Assembly (NCBI GenBank): GCA_019894975.1
Contig: JAGXNO010000021.1
Coordinates: 1-59,860, forward strand
DNA: 59,860 nt
Direction: 5' to 3'
Origin: Promethearchaeota archaeon
Lineage (GTDB): Archaea > Asgardarchaeota > Lokiarchaeia > Sigyniarchaeales > SOKP01
The position numbers and the translations under genes were made by a program. Positions within the stretch are counted from its first letter, which is position 1, and each line of letters opens with the position of its first letter. Below are positions 9,169 to 16,550 of this stretch, piece after piece. The notes under the pieces were generated by a model that did no database searches, was not told the origin of the DNA, and saw only the letters and a list, made by a program, of their open reading frames with translations.

Positions 9169-9807
9169 GAAAAAGAGGACAATAGATGCTCCGATAATTC
9201 ATAGTATATTTGATTCAACGTAATTTATATATTGAAATCCCATGAAACATTTTTGTAATCGACACTTTCATTATTGAGAATCTTTTAATTAACACAATAG
9301 ATGTTATAGATTTAGTGTCTCGTGTATTTTTAATTTAAACTCAATTTTCGCAACCTAATCTTCAATGTGTTAAAGTTTCGAAGGATAGTCTTACTAAATA
9401 TACAAATCCGAAGCATTACTTAAACAACTGCTCCAAAGTGCTATCTGTAGTAATTGTATCACAGAAGCTAAAGAAATGTTAAATCTTCTGTATTTTTGTT
9501 TAAAGCACTGTAGGAACATTAACTATGTTTGAAATTTTTACTAAAATATGATGTACTTCTTAAACTCGCTTATATTGAAAATAAAATATTGTCGGCAAAA
9601 AAGGAATCAGCGCATATGGAGTAAACAACTTAATTTGTGTTTGAACCGTAATAACGTATCTAATTCCAATGCAATATTGACCTATTGTCCAACTAAATAT
9701 ATGAAATTTTGAATATATAAATCTTGTTATTAACGTTAATAAAAAATGCATCTTTAATTTGTTAATTAAAATAATATAAATATCTGTAATTACATTATTT
9801 ATAGAGT
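9169..9807. other. 639-bp stretch without a supported gene
   Basis: Stops are dense in all frames except for short runs. One such run is 40-odd codons on the plus strand at about 9400-9535 (ALLKQLLQSAICSNCITEAK...) with no start codon. I see no tRNA or long repeat. It could hold a decayed gene, a regulatory RNA or only spacer. The last ~50 bp contain TATA-like sequence for the gene at 9808. Confidence 0.4.
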
Positions 9808-10197
9808 ATGAATAGTGATACAGGTATTATTGCCATAGAAATTGAATTATCCGGAATTGGTACAGTGGGTGGAGAAATTATCAGGCATATCGCCCCCCTT
9901 ACAGCAGACGTAATCATTGGAAAATTACCAATTAATAAGAGAGGAAGATTCAGTTTTGGTTCTAAGAATTATTGGACTCTCCCGGGTATGGGAATATACA
10001 AAGGTCCAAATCGAAAATCATTAAAAGATGTAGAAAAAGGAGACATTATATATAATCCTAAAACTGATGAATTGATAATACTTATTGAAAATACACAAAT
10101 GCCCAATAAAGTCAATAAAGTTGGAAAAGTGAATTCAAATCTAGAATTATTACTTAAAGGAAGAAATGGATTGAATACGAGAATACGAAAATCTTAA
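9808..10197 (+). CDS. Cyclophilin-like fold protein (DUF369-type)
   Basis: 129 residues. It shows the beta-barrel pattern of the archaeal/bacterial cyclophilin-like family: AIEIELSGIGTVGGEIIRHIAPLTADVIIGKLPI, followed by YWTLPGMGIYKG and VEKGDIIYNPKTDELIILI. In related proteins the fold resembles peptidyl-prolyl isomerases, but activity is unproven. It is followed 4 bp later by the VTT membrane protein, so the pair is probably co-transcribed. Confidence 0.65.
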   Translation: MNSDTGIIAIEIELSGIGTVGGEIIRHIAPLTADVIIGKLPINKRGRFSFGSKNYWTLPGMGIYKGPNRKSLKDVEKGDIIYNPKTDELIILIENTQMPNKVNKVGKVNSNLELLLKGRNGLNTRIRKS

Positions 10198-10201
10198 TAA
10201 T

Positions 10202-11026
10202 ATGCCGGTTCCGAAGAAATTAATAATCGTTTTTACCAGTTTTTATATAGTTATAATTATTTATATCCTGTTATTTCTTCTTATCCCAGATTTTCAAGAC
10301 ATAGTTATCAAGCTAAGAGAAAATCTTACAAATATAACTGAGGGATCTAATTATCTTTGGGCATTATTAATTTCTTTAGTAATATGCTTTTTAGGTTCAG
10401 CATCAATAGGTTTTCCCATTCCCTTTCCCTTTGTACTATTTTCGCTCTCTAATTCAATTCTCTTTAGATATCTTGATGCCGGATTTTCACTTAATGAAAT
10501 TTTGCTTTTTGGAGGATTTTGGCTTGAAATTATGGGTATTACTCTTGTTGGCGGTATAGGGAGTGTACTGGGGGAATTTACGGGATATGCGGTTGGATAT
10601 GGTGCAAAGAAAATTGCTGAAGAAAGGAATTCTGATTTATTTAATAATGTCGACGGATTTGGAAAGTTAATTTTGGAAAATCAGAAACGAACTCCATTAT
10701 ATATTTTTTTATTTGCGCTGACTCCACTTCCAGATGATATTTTATTTCTACCCTTAGGTATGATTAAATACCCATTTTGGAAATGTATTATTCCTGGGTG
10801 GTTAGGTAAAAATTTTACTATCCTTTTTTATTGTTGTTGGCCAATATTTATAGCCTTAGGATTTTCAAGCCAGGGAATTCAATCTAATAATATATCTACG
10901 GTTATTATAGAAGCAATTCTTCTTCTAGTGACTTTAGTAATTATGTTTTTTATCATGACATTTAATTGGACAAAGTTACTTGAGAAAAGAACTAAGAGAA
11001 GGGAATCACGTACCAGAAATCACTAG
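10202..11026 (+). CDS. VTT/DedA-family integral membrane protein
   Basis: 274 residues with about six hydrophobic segments. The diagnostic VTT (SNARE-associated, DedA) features are the reentrant-type segment GSVLGEFTGYAVGYGAKK around residue 120 and TPLPDDILFLPLGMIKYPFW with a following GWLGK around 180-205. DedA/VTT proteins are membrane transporters or scramblases, including lipid-carrier flippases. Substrate here is unknown. The C-terminus is basic and cytoplasmic. It converges on the zinc-ribbon gene at 11045. Confidence 0.75.
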   Translation: MPVPKKLIIVFTSFYIVIIIYILLFLLIPDFQDIVIKLRENLTNITEGSNYLWALLISLVICFLGSASIGFPIPFPFVLFSLSNSILFRYLDAGFSLNEILLFGGFWLEIMGITLVGGIGSVLGEFTGYAVGYGAKKIAEERNSDLFNNVDGFGKLILENQKRTPLYIFLFALTPLPDDILFLPLGMIKYPFWKCIIPGWLGKNFTILFYCCWPIFIALGFSSQGIQSNNISTVIIEAILLLVTLVIMFFIMTFNWTKLLEKRTKRRESRTRNH

Positions 11027-11044
11027 AATATCTAAAGCCCGTTT

Positions 11045-11215
11045 CTAATCTTCATTATTTAAACAATTTTTACACACGAATATGGTTTTTTGCTTGCTCT
11101 TTGAATTTTCATCAAAATAAATACGTTTATAAATGAAATTGTTACAAAGATTACAGACTTCCGCTGTTCGATCTTCACTTAATAACGGACCCAAGTCCTT
11201 GAAATTAGATTTCAT
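11045..11215 (-). CDS. Small zinc-ribbon protein downstream of Alba
   Basis: 56 residues beginning MKSNFKDLGPLLSEDRTAEV, with two knuckles C21-N-L-C24 and C48-K-N-C51 separated by a basic strand region. It is too short to be picked up by most ORF thresholds, but its start lies only 3 nt after the Alba stop on the same strand, which strongly suggests co-translation with Alba. No named family is recognised. A nucleic-acid-binding or complex-stabilising role is inferred from the zinc ribbon and the partner. Confidence 0.7.
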   Translation of the reverse strand: MKSNFKDLGPLLSEDRTAEVCNLCNNFIYKRIYFDENSKSKQKTIFVCKNCLNNED

Positions 11216-11218
11216 TTA

Positions 11219-11545
11219 TTATGCAGTAGATTTGGTTTGTAGCGTAATTTCAATTTGGGAAATAATATCTTTTTTATTTGCATTATACTTAGGATTTCTA
11301 TTGGGATATCGACGATTTCTGTTGTCATAAAAGGGACGACTTCCTAGAGAAACATTTCCGATTTCTAATCGGGGATACATACGGTTTTTCAATATTTCGG
11401 CAACTTCTACCGCTGTACTTATTTCTTCTCCCTCCCCCTTAATCAATAAAGATTTTTTGCCACCAGAAAATGCAAAAATTGCATCTTTAATCGATTTTTC
11501 TTTATCACTTCTGTTTCTGATAATAATAGTGGTGTTGTTAACCAT
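11219..11545 (-). CDS. albA: DNA/RNA-binding protein Alba
   Basis: 108 residues. Archaeal chromatin and RNA-binding protein. The Alba core is clear: TTIIIRNRSDKEKSIKDAIF, KSLLIKGEGEEISTAVEVAE and a strand-loop segment RLEIGNVSLGSRPF. The loop normally rich in basic residues is followed by an R/N/Y-rich extension (DNRNRRYPNRNPKYNANKKD) before the last strand. It is transcribed from a T-rich leader and followed immediately by the zinc-ribbon gene. Confidence 0.88.
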   Translation of the reverse strand: MVNNTTIIIRNRSDKEKSIKDAIFAFSGGKKSLLIKGEGEEISTAVEVAEILKNRMYPRLEIGNVSLGSRPFYDNRNRRYPNRNPKYNANKKDIISQIEITLQTKSTA

Positions 11546-11706
11546 GAAAGAACCTCTTTCGGGAAAAAAATATAAATTTCAATAAAAAGAAGCTTTGTAT
11601 AATCTTATTAATATCTTATTTGTATTAAATTTATCTTAAAAATCTTAATTTGATAATATTAACACCTATTTTTAAAGTTTAACAAAAAGAAATTCAAATT
11701 TTGGTG

Positions 11707-12834
11707 TTAAAATTTCTCTAAGTTTAATTCTGCTCTACTATTCAAATCATCTAAGATTCTGTAATATTCAGAACTTCTTTCTTCAAAATGTTCTATAACT
11801 TTTCTCTCATAAGTATCTAAATAGTCAAATAAATGACTAATGTTTTCTATTCTTTTAGCAAAATCGTCCATTAACTTATCATACCATTCATTTGGTTTTA
11901 CTACCATATTTTGAATTTTATTAGTTAATTTCTGTTTTCTGTGTTTTAATTTCTCAATATCTTTTGATCCCATTAATTTATCTAATTCATCATAAGCATC
12001 AGATATCGCATTCTCAATTTTTTCCCTAAATTTAGGAATTCTATAAGATTTTTTATAGAAATCAGGATCCCACTCATACAGAAACCGTTCATCTTCTTCA
12101 GCTTCTTCTTCATTTTCTGTTACTTTAATATCCTCTTTTGGAACAAGGATCAGTCCATAATTTCTCTGTAACTGAGCAAGTGCTTTTTTTCTGAGAACTT
12201 CGTCAATATATTTAATTTCATTTAAAATATCTTTCATTTCTTTGTTTATTCTGATAATATCTTTATCCACTTTTTGAGCCATTGTTTTTTGATCTGTTTC
12301 ATAACTCAACTCTATTAAATCATAAGTAGATGACATTCCCAAATCGGGATCTTTTAATCTTAAACCTGCTATTCCAAGTAAATTTTCACTCGTGCCTTTT
12401 TTACAATGATCAAAAATTAATCCAACAGCATAAGGATTTGGAATTTGATAACCTAATTGAGTCATACAATCTATTGGAGAATAAAAAAAACCGAATCCTG
12501 GATGAGTATGCCACCAACCAATGATGAAATCTTCCCTATTATCTTGAACAGATCTTTCAAATACAGAAGCATCTATCTGAGCCATGTCAACATACTGTTT
12601 ACTTTCATACTTCACCCCCGCTCGGTCACCAACAATCATAGGGATGGCGTCTTTTACAATTAATTTAGAATTTTTTTCTATTGATCCTACTAAAATCCCA
12701 TAAACTTCTCGCCATTTGTCTGGTTTTAGATTTTGGTTAGCGTACCTTATCGCATAACCAACAATCCTTCTATAAGCCTTTAATGTTAGTACTACTGTTG
12801 AAGAGAAGGGGGTAATCTTTTTTTTCTCCTTCAT
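11707..12834 (-). CDS. JAMM/MPN+ metalloprotease, Rpn11-like, with helical C-terminus
   Basis: 375 residues. The MPN+ domain (about 10-190) has the complete JAMM zinc site: E43 (WREVYGILVG), H109-T-H111 and S119-P-I-D122 in GWWHTHPGFGFFYSPID. The HPGFG...S..D context closely resembles eukaryotic Rpn11/CSN5 isopeptidases. Residues about 195-375 are highly charged and helical, with coiled-coil character. In Asgard archaea such proteins are proposed deubiquitinases of the ubiquitin/ESCRT system. Substrate is inferred, since no ubiquitin or E1/E2 gene lies in this window. It is divergent from the UPF0200 kinase. Confidence 0.82.
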   Translation of the reverse strand: MKEKKKITPFSSTVVLTLKAYRRIVGYAIRYANQNLKPDKWREVYGILVGSIEKNSKLIVKDAIPMIVGDRAGVKYESKQYVDMAQIDASVFERSVQDNREDFIIGWWHTHPGFGFFYSPIDCMTQLGYQIPNPYAVGLIFDHCKKGTSENLLGIAGLRLKDPDLGMSSTYDLIELSYETDQKTMAQKVDKDIIRINKEMKDILNEIKYIDEVLRKKALAQLQRNYGLILVPKEDIKVTENEEEAEEDERFLYEWDPDFYKKSYRIPKFREKIENAISDAYDELDKLMGSKDIEKLKHRKQKLTNKIQNMVVKPNEWYDKLMDDFAKRIENISHLFDYLDTYERKVIEHFEERSSEYYRILDDLNSRAELNLEKF

Positions 12835-12886
12835 TATTCTATACTTGATGCTTATTAAAACTATATTTTTAAAAACTTAATTTCTT

Positions 12887-12900
12887 ATTCTATATAGAAT
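12887..12900. promoter_or_regulatory. 14-bp palindrome in a divergent promoter
   Basis: ATTCTATATAGAAT is a perfect palindrome lying 53 bp from the JAMM start (12834) and 49 bp from the kinase ATG (12949). Its centre is TATA-like, so it may be a bidirectional core promoter or an operator. Assigned from position and symmetry only. Confidence 0.35.
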
Positions 12901-12948
12901 CTAAACAAATTCTAGATATATAAATTATATTAGTAAGATTTGCTTCAA

Positions 12949-13488
12949 ATGAAAATTTGTGCTATAGTTGGTAAACCCGGTTCTGGTAAAACAACCGCCA
13001 TAGATTCAATAAGAGATTTAGGACTTGTTGTAACTATGGGTGATATTATTCGGAATGAAGTTAAAAAGAGGAATTTAGAACCTTCTAGAAACAATGTAGG
13101 TAAAATGGCAAAAGAGTTGCGTGAAAACGAGGGTCCCGCAATTGTTGCAGAAAAGTGTGTTGAATTAATTAAGTTAAAAAAAGAAGAGATAATTTTTGTG
13201 GATGGGGTTAGATCTCTTTTCGAAGTTAATGTATTTAGGAAGTACTGGAAATTCCCAATAATCGCTATTGTGGTGAATGAAAAAAAGAGATTCAAATGGC
13301 TTTTTGAGAGAGGTCGGAGTGATGACCCCAGGAACATTGATGATTTAAAGGAGAGAGATCAAAGGGAAACTCAATTCGGACTTGAAGAGGTAATAAACAA
13401 GGCTGATTTTTTTATTGAAAATAACTCTTCAGTTGAGGAATTAAAAAAAAAAACTAGAAAAATTATACTTGAAATAATTAATTCTTAG
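12949..13488 (+). CDS. UPF0200-type P-loop nucleotide kinase-like protein
   Basis: 179 residues from the ATG at 12949; a TTG three codons earlier is possible. The Walker A loop GKPGSGKTT is at the N-terminus. The family signatures follow: MGDIIRNEVKKR, NVGKMAKELRENEGPA, VDGVRSLFEVNVF and RGRSDDPRNIDDLKERDQRE with LADYFIxN-like KADFFIEN. The fold is that of adenylate or dephospho-CoA kinases and the substrate of the archaeal family is not settled. The end of the gene is 17 bp from the convergent prs stop. Confidence 0.8.
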   Translation: MKICAIVGKPGSGKTTAIDSIRDLGLVVTMGDIIRNEVKKRNLEPSRNNVGKMAKELRENEGPAIVAEKCVELIKLKKEEIIFVDGVRSLFEVNVFRKYWKFPIIAIVVNEKKRFKWLFERGRSDDPRNIDDLKERDQRETQFGLEEVINKADFFIENNSSVEELKKKTRKIILEIINS

Positions 13489-13505
13489 GAGTCCGAGAAG
13501 TATTA

Positions 13506-14414
13506 CTATTTTAAATAATCAGCAACAATTTTTGCTAATGAAACTTTACTTACTTCATTGTCAATGGCGTCTGTACCAATTATCTCATCTGCACCTGCTT
13601 TTAAAATCTTAAATTTAGCCTGTCCCAATAATAAAGCATGAGTTGCTACAGCATAAATCTTATTGGCTCCACTTTTTCTTGCTAATTTTATTGCTGTAGC
13701 CATTGTACCTCCTGTGGCAATAATATCGTCCGCAATTACAACATCTTTATTTTTCAAATTCAGGTTTCCTTCCATGGTAATTTCACCTGTTTCTACATCT
13801 CGTTCTTTTTTAAAGAAATCTACAGGAATATTTTCACCAAAATGACTGGCAAAAACTTTTGATCTTTCTACAGCTCCTTTATCTGGTGCTACAACAACAA
13901 TATCCTTTGCTCCTTTAGCTGTGATATAGTCTGCTAAAATTTTCATAGAATCGATATTAACTGCTTTACATGAGCATTCTTCCATTACTTTAGGAGCATG
14001 GATATCAACTGTATAAAATTCATCTATTCCCATTGAATTAATCATACGAAAAATTACATTAGCAAATTGACTTTCCCCAGGTCTAAAGATCTTATCTTGA
14101 CGGGCATACGCAAGATACGGCGCAACAACAATAATTTTGGTTGCTCCCATGCGTTTTACAGAATCTATCATCATGAAAAGTTCCATCAGGCGACTATTTT
14201 GATTACCATTAGAACTGAGGGCGGTAGATTGAACTATAATAACTTCTTTACCCGCAATTAAGGTTTCATCTTCAATATTTATTCTTAAGTAATTCTCGCC
14301 ATCGGGGAATAGTTTCACTTCGGTACTTATTGCTTCAATTTCTAATTCTTGAGCAATCTTTACCCCAAGTATTTGGGAAGCAGGTCCTGCTATCAATATT
14401 TTTTTTTCTTTCAT
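13506..14414 (-). CDS. prs: Ribose-phosphate pyrophosphokinase
   Basis: 302 residues. Makes PRPP from ribose 5-phosphate and ATP for nucleotide, histidine and related synthesis. The flexible-loop region APYLAYARQDKIFRPGE and the catalytic/PRPP loop DDIIATGGT (about 229-237) are intact. I chose the ATG at 14414 because GGTGGAG lies 7 nt upstream as a good SD. A frame extends 12 residues further to 14450 but adds nothing seen in homologues. It lies in a run of minus-strand genes ahead of a hydrolase and a NifU-like gene. Confidence 0.93.
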   Translation of the reverse strand: MKEKKILIAGPASQILGVKIAQELEIEAISTEVKLFPDGENYLRINIEDETLIAGKEVIIVQSTALSSNGNQNSRLMELFMMIDSVKRMGATKIIVVAPYLAYARQDKIFRPGESQFANVIFRMINSMGIDEFYTVDIHAPKVMEECSCKAVNIDSMKILADYITAKGAKDIVVVAPDKGAVERSKVFASHFGENIPVDFFKKERDVETGEITMEGNLNLKNKDVVIADDIIATGGTMATAIKLARKSGANKIYAVATHALLLGQAKFKILKAGADEIIGTDAIDNEVSKVSLAKIVADYLK

Positions 14415-14467
14415 AATGAACTCCACCATTATATATAGGCAAATAGTCATATATTTTTTTTTCTTTT

Positions 14468-15205
14468 TTATAATCTCTTTAAAAATTCAATTGAATAATT
14501 AAAAATTTCTTCTCTATGACCCGAAAATGTGTGTCCTCCTGACGCAAACTTAACAACATTTTCATCGTTTAATCCAAGATGTTCTTTTATATGATTAAGG
14601 TTATCAAAAGGAACTGTGTCATCATCTTGACAATGTGCAATCATAATCCTTTGGTTATTTCGAGGATTTTTCTTTAAGAATGATTTGGGGCTGATTTTAT
14701 TAATGATTTCCTCTCCTTCTTTCTCTTCAACAGATTGATATCTCCCACGAATCGTTTGGTAATCATATCGAGCACTAAGAGCAATTAAAATTTTTGCTCT
14801 CTCATCTATAAATCCATGAGATAAAATAATGGCACCACCTAAACTTCTACCAAAGAGAGCAATTTTTTTTTCTAAAAGTCTTTTAGATTGAACTTTTACA
14901 ATCCACTCTATCACGGAGTGTATATCCGAAAATATTTGAGGAACCATCTCAAACCAATTTCCTCCAGTCTCCTTTTTTGTTTCTCCATGACCACGATAAT
15001 CATAAGACAGCACATAAAATCCTGCATTAGTAAATCTTTCAGTAAAATATTTTACAAGATAGCTTTCTCTGTGATTCATGAATCCCGCGAGGTTGACAAT
15101 CCAAGGGGCTTTAGAAGGGGTTCCTGAAGTGGAATAAATAGATCCTTTAAGGTTTATATTATCCACCGGAATATCTACATTTTCAATTATTATGCGTGAC
15201 ATCAT
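14468..15205 (-). CDS. Alpha/beta hydrolase (serine esterase/acylaminoacyl-peptidase-like)
   Basis: 245 residues, a minimal alpha/beta-hydrolase core. The nucleophile is S121 in GRSLGG, the acid is in QDDDTVP (about 193-199) and the histidine is H225 in SGGHTF. Strand-turn segments IVNLAGFMNHRESY and LSYDYRGHGET match the oxyanion region. There is no signal peptide, so the enzyme is cytoplasmic. The substrate is unknown. It is followed on the same strand by prs, about 54 bp away, and preceded by the NifU-like gene, 13 bp away. Confidence 0.8.
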   Translation of the reverse strand: MMSRIIIENVDIPVDNINLKGSIYSTSGTPSKAPWIVNLAGFMNHRESYLVKYFTERFTNAGFYVLSYDYRGHGETKKETGGNWFEMVPQIFSDIHSVIEWIVKVQSKRLLEKKIALFGRSLGGAIILSHGFIDERAKILIALSARYDYQTIRGRYQSVEEKEGEEIINKISPKSFLKKNPRNNQRIMIAHCQDDDTVPFDNLNHIKEHLGLNDENVVKFASGGHTFSGHREEIFNYSIEFLKRL

Positions 15206-15217
15206 AGATTAAAATTT

Positions 15218-15652
15218 TTAATCTTGTTTATACTTTTCAATTGTACTTTTGAGCGTTTTAATAGCTAAATCCAAACAATGGTACTCACCCTTAGGTAATT
15301 TCATTAGTGCTTTATCTATATCGATTGCAGTCAACTTCTTCGCGAATTCAATAGATTGACCTTCGATTAAAATCGTTGTTTGACTTCCAGTAGCAATCAT
15401 TACACCACAACCATCTGTAACAAAATTTGCTTTGATAATGATCCCATTCTTTATCTTTAGATATAGACCCAAAAAGTAATTTTTTGGTTCACCCCTCAGT
15501 TCTTCATAAACGGTAATTTCTTCCTTAAGAGGTTTTCCCCAATTCTGTGGATTGTAACATAAATCCACTATTCTTTCATTATGGTCTTGAATTTCCTTTC
15601 TAATTATTTTCTTTTGAAGTTTTTCTATAAATTTCTCAAATTTCTCAGACAT
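15218..15652 (-). CDS. NifU/IscU-like protein lacking the first cluster-ligand cysteine
   Basis: 144 residues. The fold of an Fe-S scaffold is recognisable: LCYNPQNWGKP, LYLKIKNGIIIKANFVTDGCG, ATGSQTTILIEGQS and KGEYHCLDLAIKTL. Two of the three usual ligand cysteines are present (C82 in DGCG, C126 in HCLDLA). The ACGD-type motif that carries the first Cys and the Asp is replaced by GEPKNYF near residue 57. A classical [2Fe-2S]/[4Fe-4S] scaffold role is therefore doubtful, and it may be a divergent binding or regulatory protein. It probably forms an operon with the 89-residue gene 20 bp upstream and the hydrolase downstream. Confidence 0.7.
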   Translation of the reverse strand: MSEKFEKFIEKLQKKIIRKEIQDHNERIVDLCYNPQNWGKPLKEEITVYEELRGEPKNYFLGLYLKIKNGIIIKANFVTDGCGVMIATGSQTTILIEGQSIEFAKKLTAIDIDKALMKLPKGEYHCLDLAIKTLKSTIEKYKQD

Positions 15653-15672
15653 AAGAAAATCAATATATATAA

Positions 15673-15942
15673 TTAATCTTTTTTATGTTTTAGTACGTGG
15701 GATTCTAAGCCTGCTAAATCTTCCGTTGTTCTTTGATATTTTTTTACAATTTCAATTATTTTTAGGTTTAATTGATTATGTTCAGCAAGACAAGAAGTCT
15801 TATTAAGAAATTCTTCACCATGACGCAAGGTTGCAGTGTTTTCTGTGACTTTAATCAACTCGGTTGCTATAACTCCGTTGAGATAAATTAAATCTGCGAG
15901 CATATTTTTAATATATAATAAAATTGCAATTTGTTCAGACAT
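15673..15942 (-). CDS. Small helical protein of unknown function
   Basis: 89 residues, predicted almost entirely helical (MSEQIAILLYIKNMLADLIY then heptad-like stretches), with one cysteine. No family is recognised. It is the first gene of a minus-strand group with the NifU-like protein (20-bp gap), the hydrolase and prs, so it may be a partner of the NifU-like protein. Existence as a real gene is supported by tight spacing and by a TATA-rich upstream region. Confidence 0.55.
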   Translation of the reverse strand: MSEQIAILLYIKNMLADLIYLNGVIATELIKVTENTATLRHGEEFLNKTSCLAEHNQLNLKIIEIVKKYQRTTEDLAGLESHVLKHKKD

Positions 15943-16051
15943 AAGTTAGAAAAAGGTGCTTAAAATAAAAAATTAAATCATATTTTATATTATATTTTTA
16001 TCAAATCTACTAAAATTAGGTTATAAATAATTATAGTGTGGTGTCACCCTC

Positions 16052-16528
16052 TTGGATTTTAAAGAATTTCATAATGGGCTCTTATCTTTAGCATTGACAT
16101 TACTCATTTTCTCTGCGACATTAATATTCGGTTCAATTATTTTGAAACCTTATATTAATATTAGTATCCAAGAGAGAAATTTTATTATTATCCTATGTTC
16201 CGGTAATTTTATTTTTGGTTTATACTATTTATGGGAAGTTTCAATTTTAGAAAAAATATTCAAGTTAGAAAGCAAGCATATTATCAAATTTGGTAAAAGA
16301 ATTGGATTAATTACATTAATCTATCTCCCACATGCGGTCTTAATGATTTCACTTTTTTTTAGAGAACTCCATAATTTAGAAGTTTTATTAATTCTGTTAA
16401 TATTAATTATAGAAGTGTTGATTATTGGACTAGTGTTTAAAGAATCTTATGATTTAGTTTTTTTGAAAGAAACTCGTAGAGAATTTGAAATAGAAGAAAA
16501 TCGTAAAAAATATTTTGAAAAGGTATAA
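16052..16528 (+). CDS. Four-helix membrane protein, unknown
   Basis: 158 residues with four hydrophobic segments (about 10-32, 43-62, 82-105, 108-130) and a charged cytoplasmic tail (ETRREFEIEENRKKYFEKV). Start is taken as TTG at 16052, because no ATG or GTG lies in frame upstream of the first helix. No family is recognised. The gene converges with the Bro1-like gene. Confidence 0.5.
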   Translation: MDFKEFHNGLLSLALTLLIFSATLIFGSIILKPYINISIQERNFIIILCSGNFIFGLYYLWEVSILEKIFKLESKHIIKFGKRIGLITLIYLPHAVLMISLFFRELHNLEVLLILLILIIEVLIIGLVFKESYDLVFLKETRREFEIEENRKKYFEKV

Positions 16529-16550
16529 TATTTTTACTGGGAAATTAAAT

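Noticed and set aside
9400..9535. Start-less plus-strand run (ALLKQLLQSAICSNCITEAK...) in the 9.2-9.8 kb gap
   Set aside because: About 40 codons, no start, no recognisable motif. Expected by chance in this length of sequence.
11133..11330. Plus-strand ORF overlapping the Alba/zinc-ribbon genes
   Set aside because: It is antisense to two recognised coding regions and has no domain of its own.
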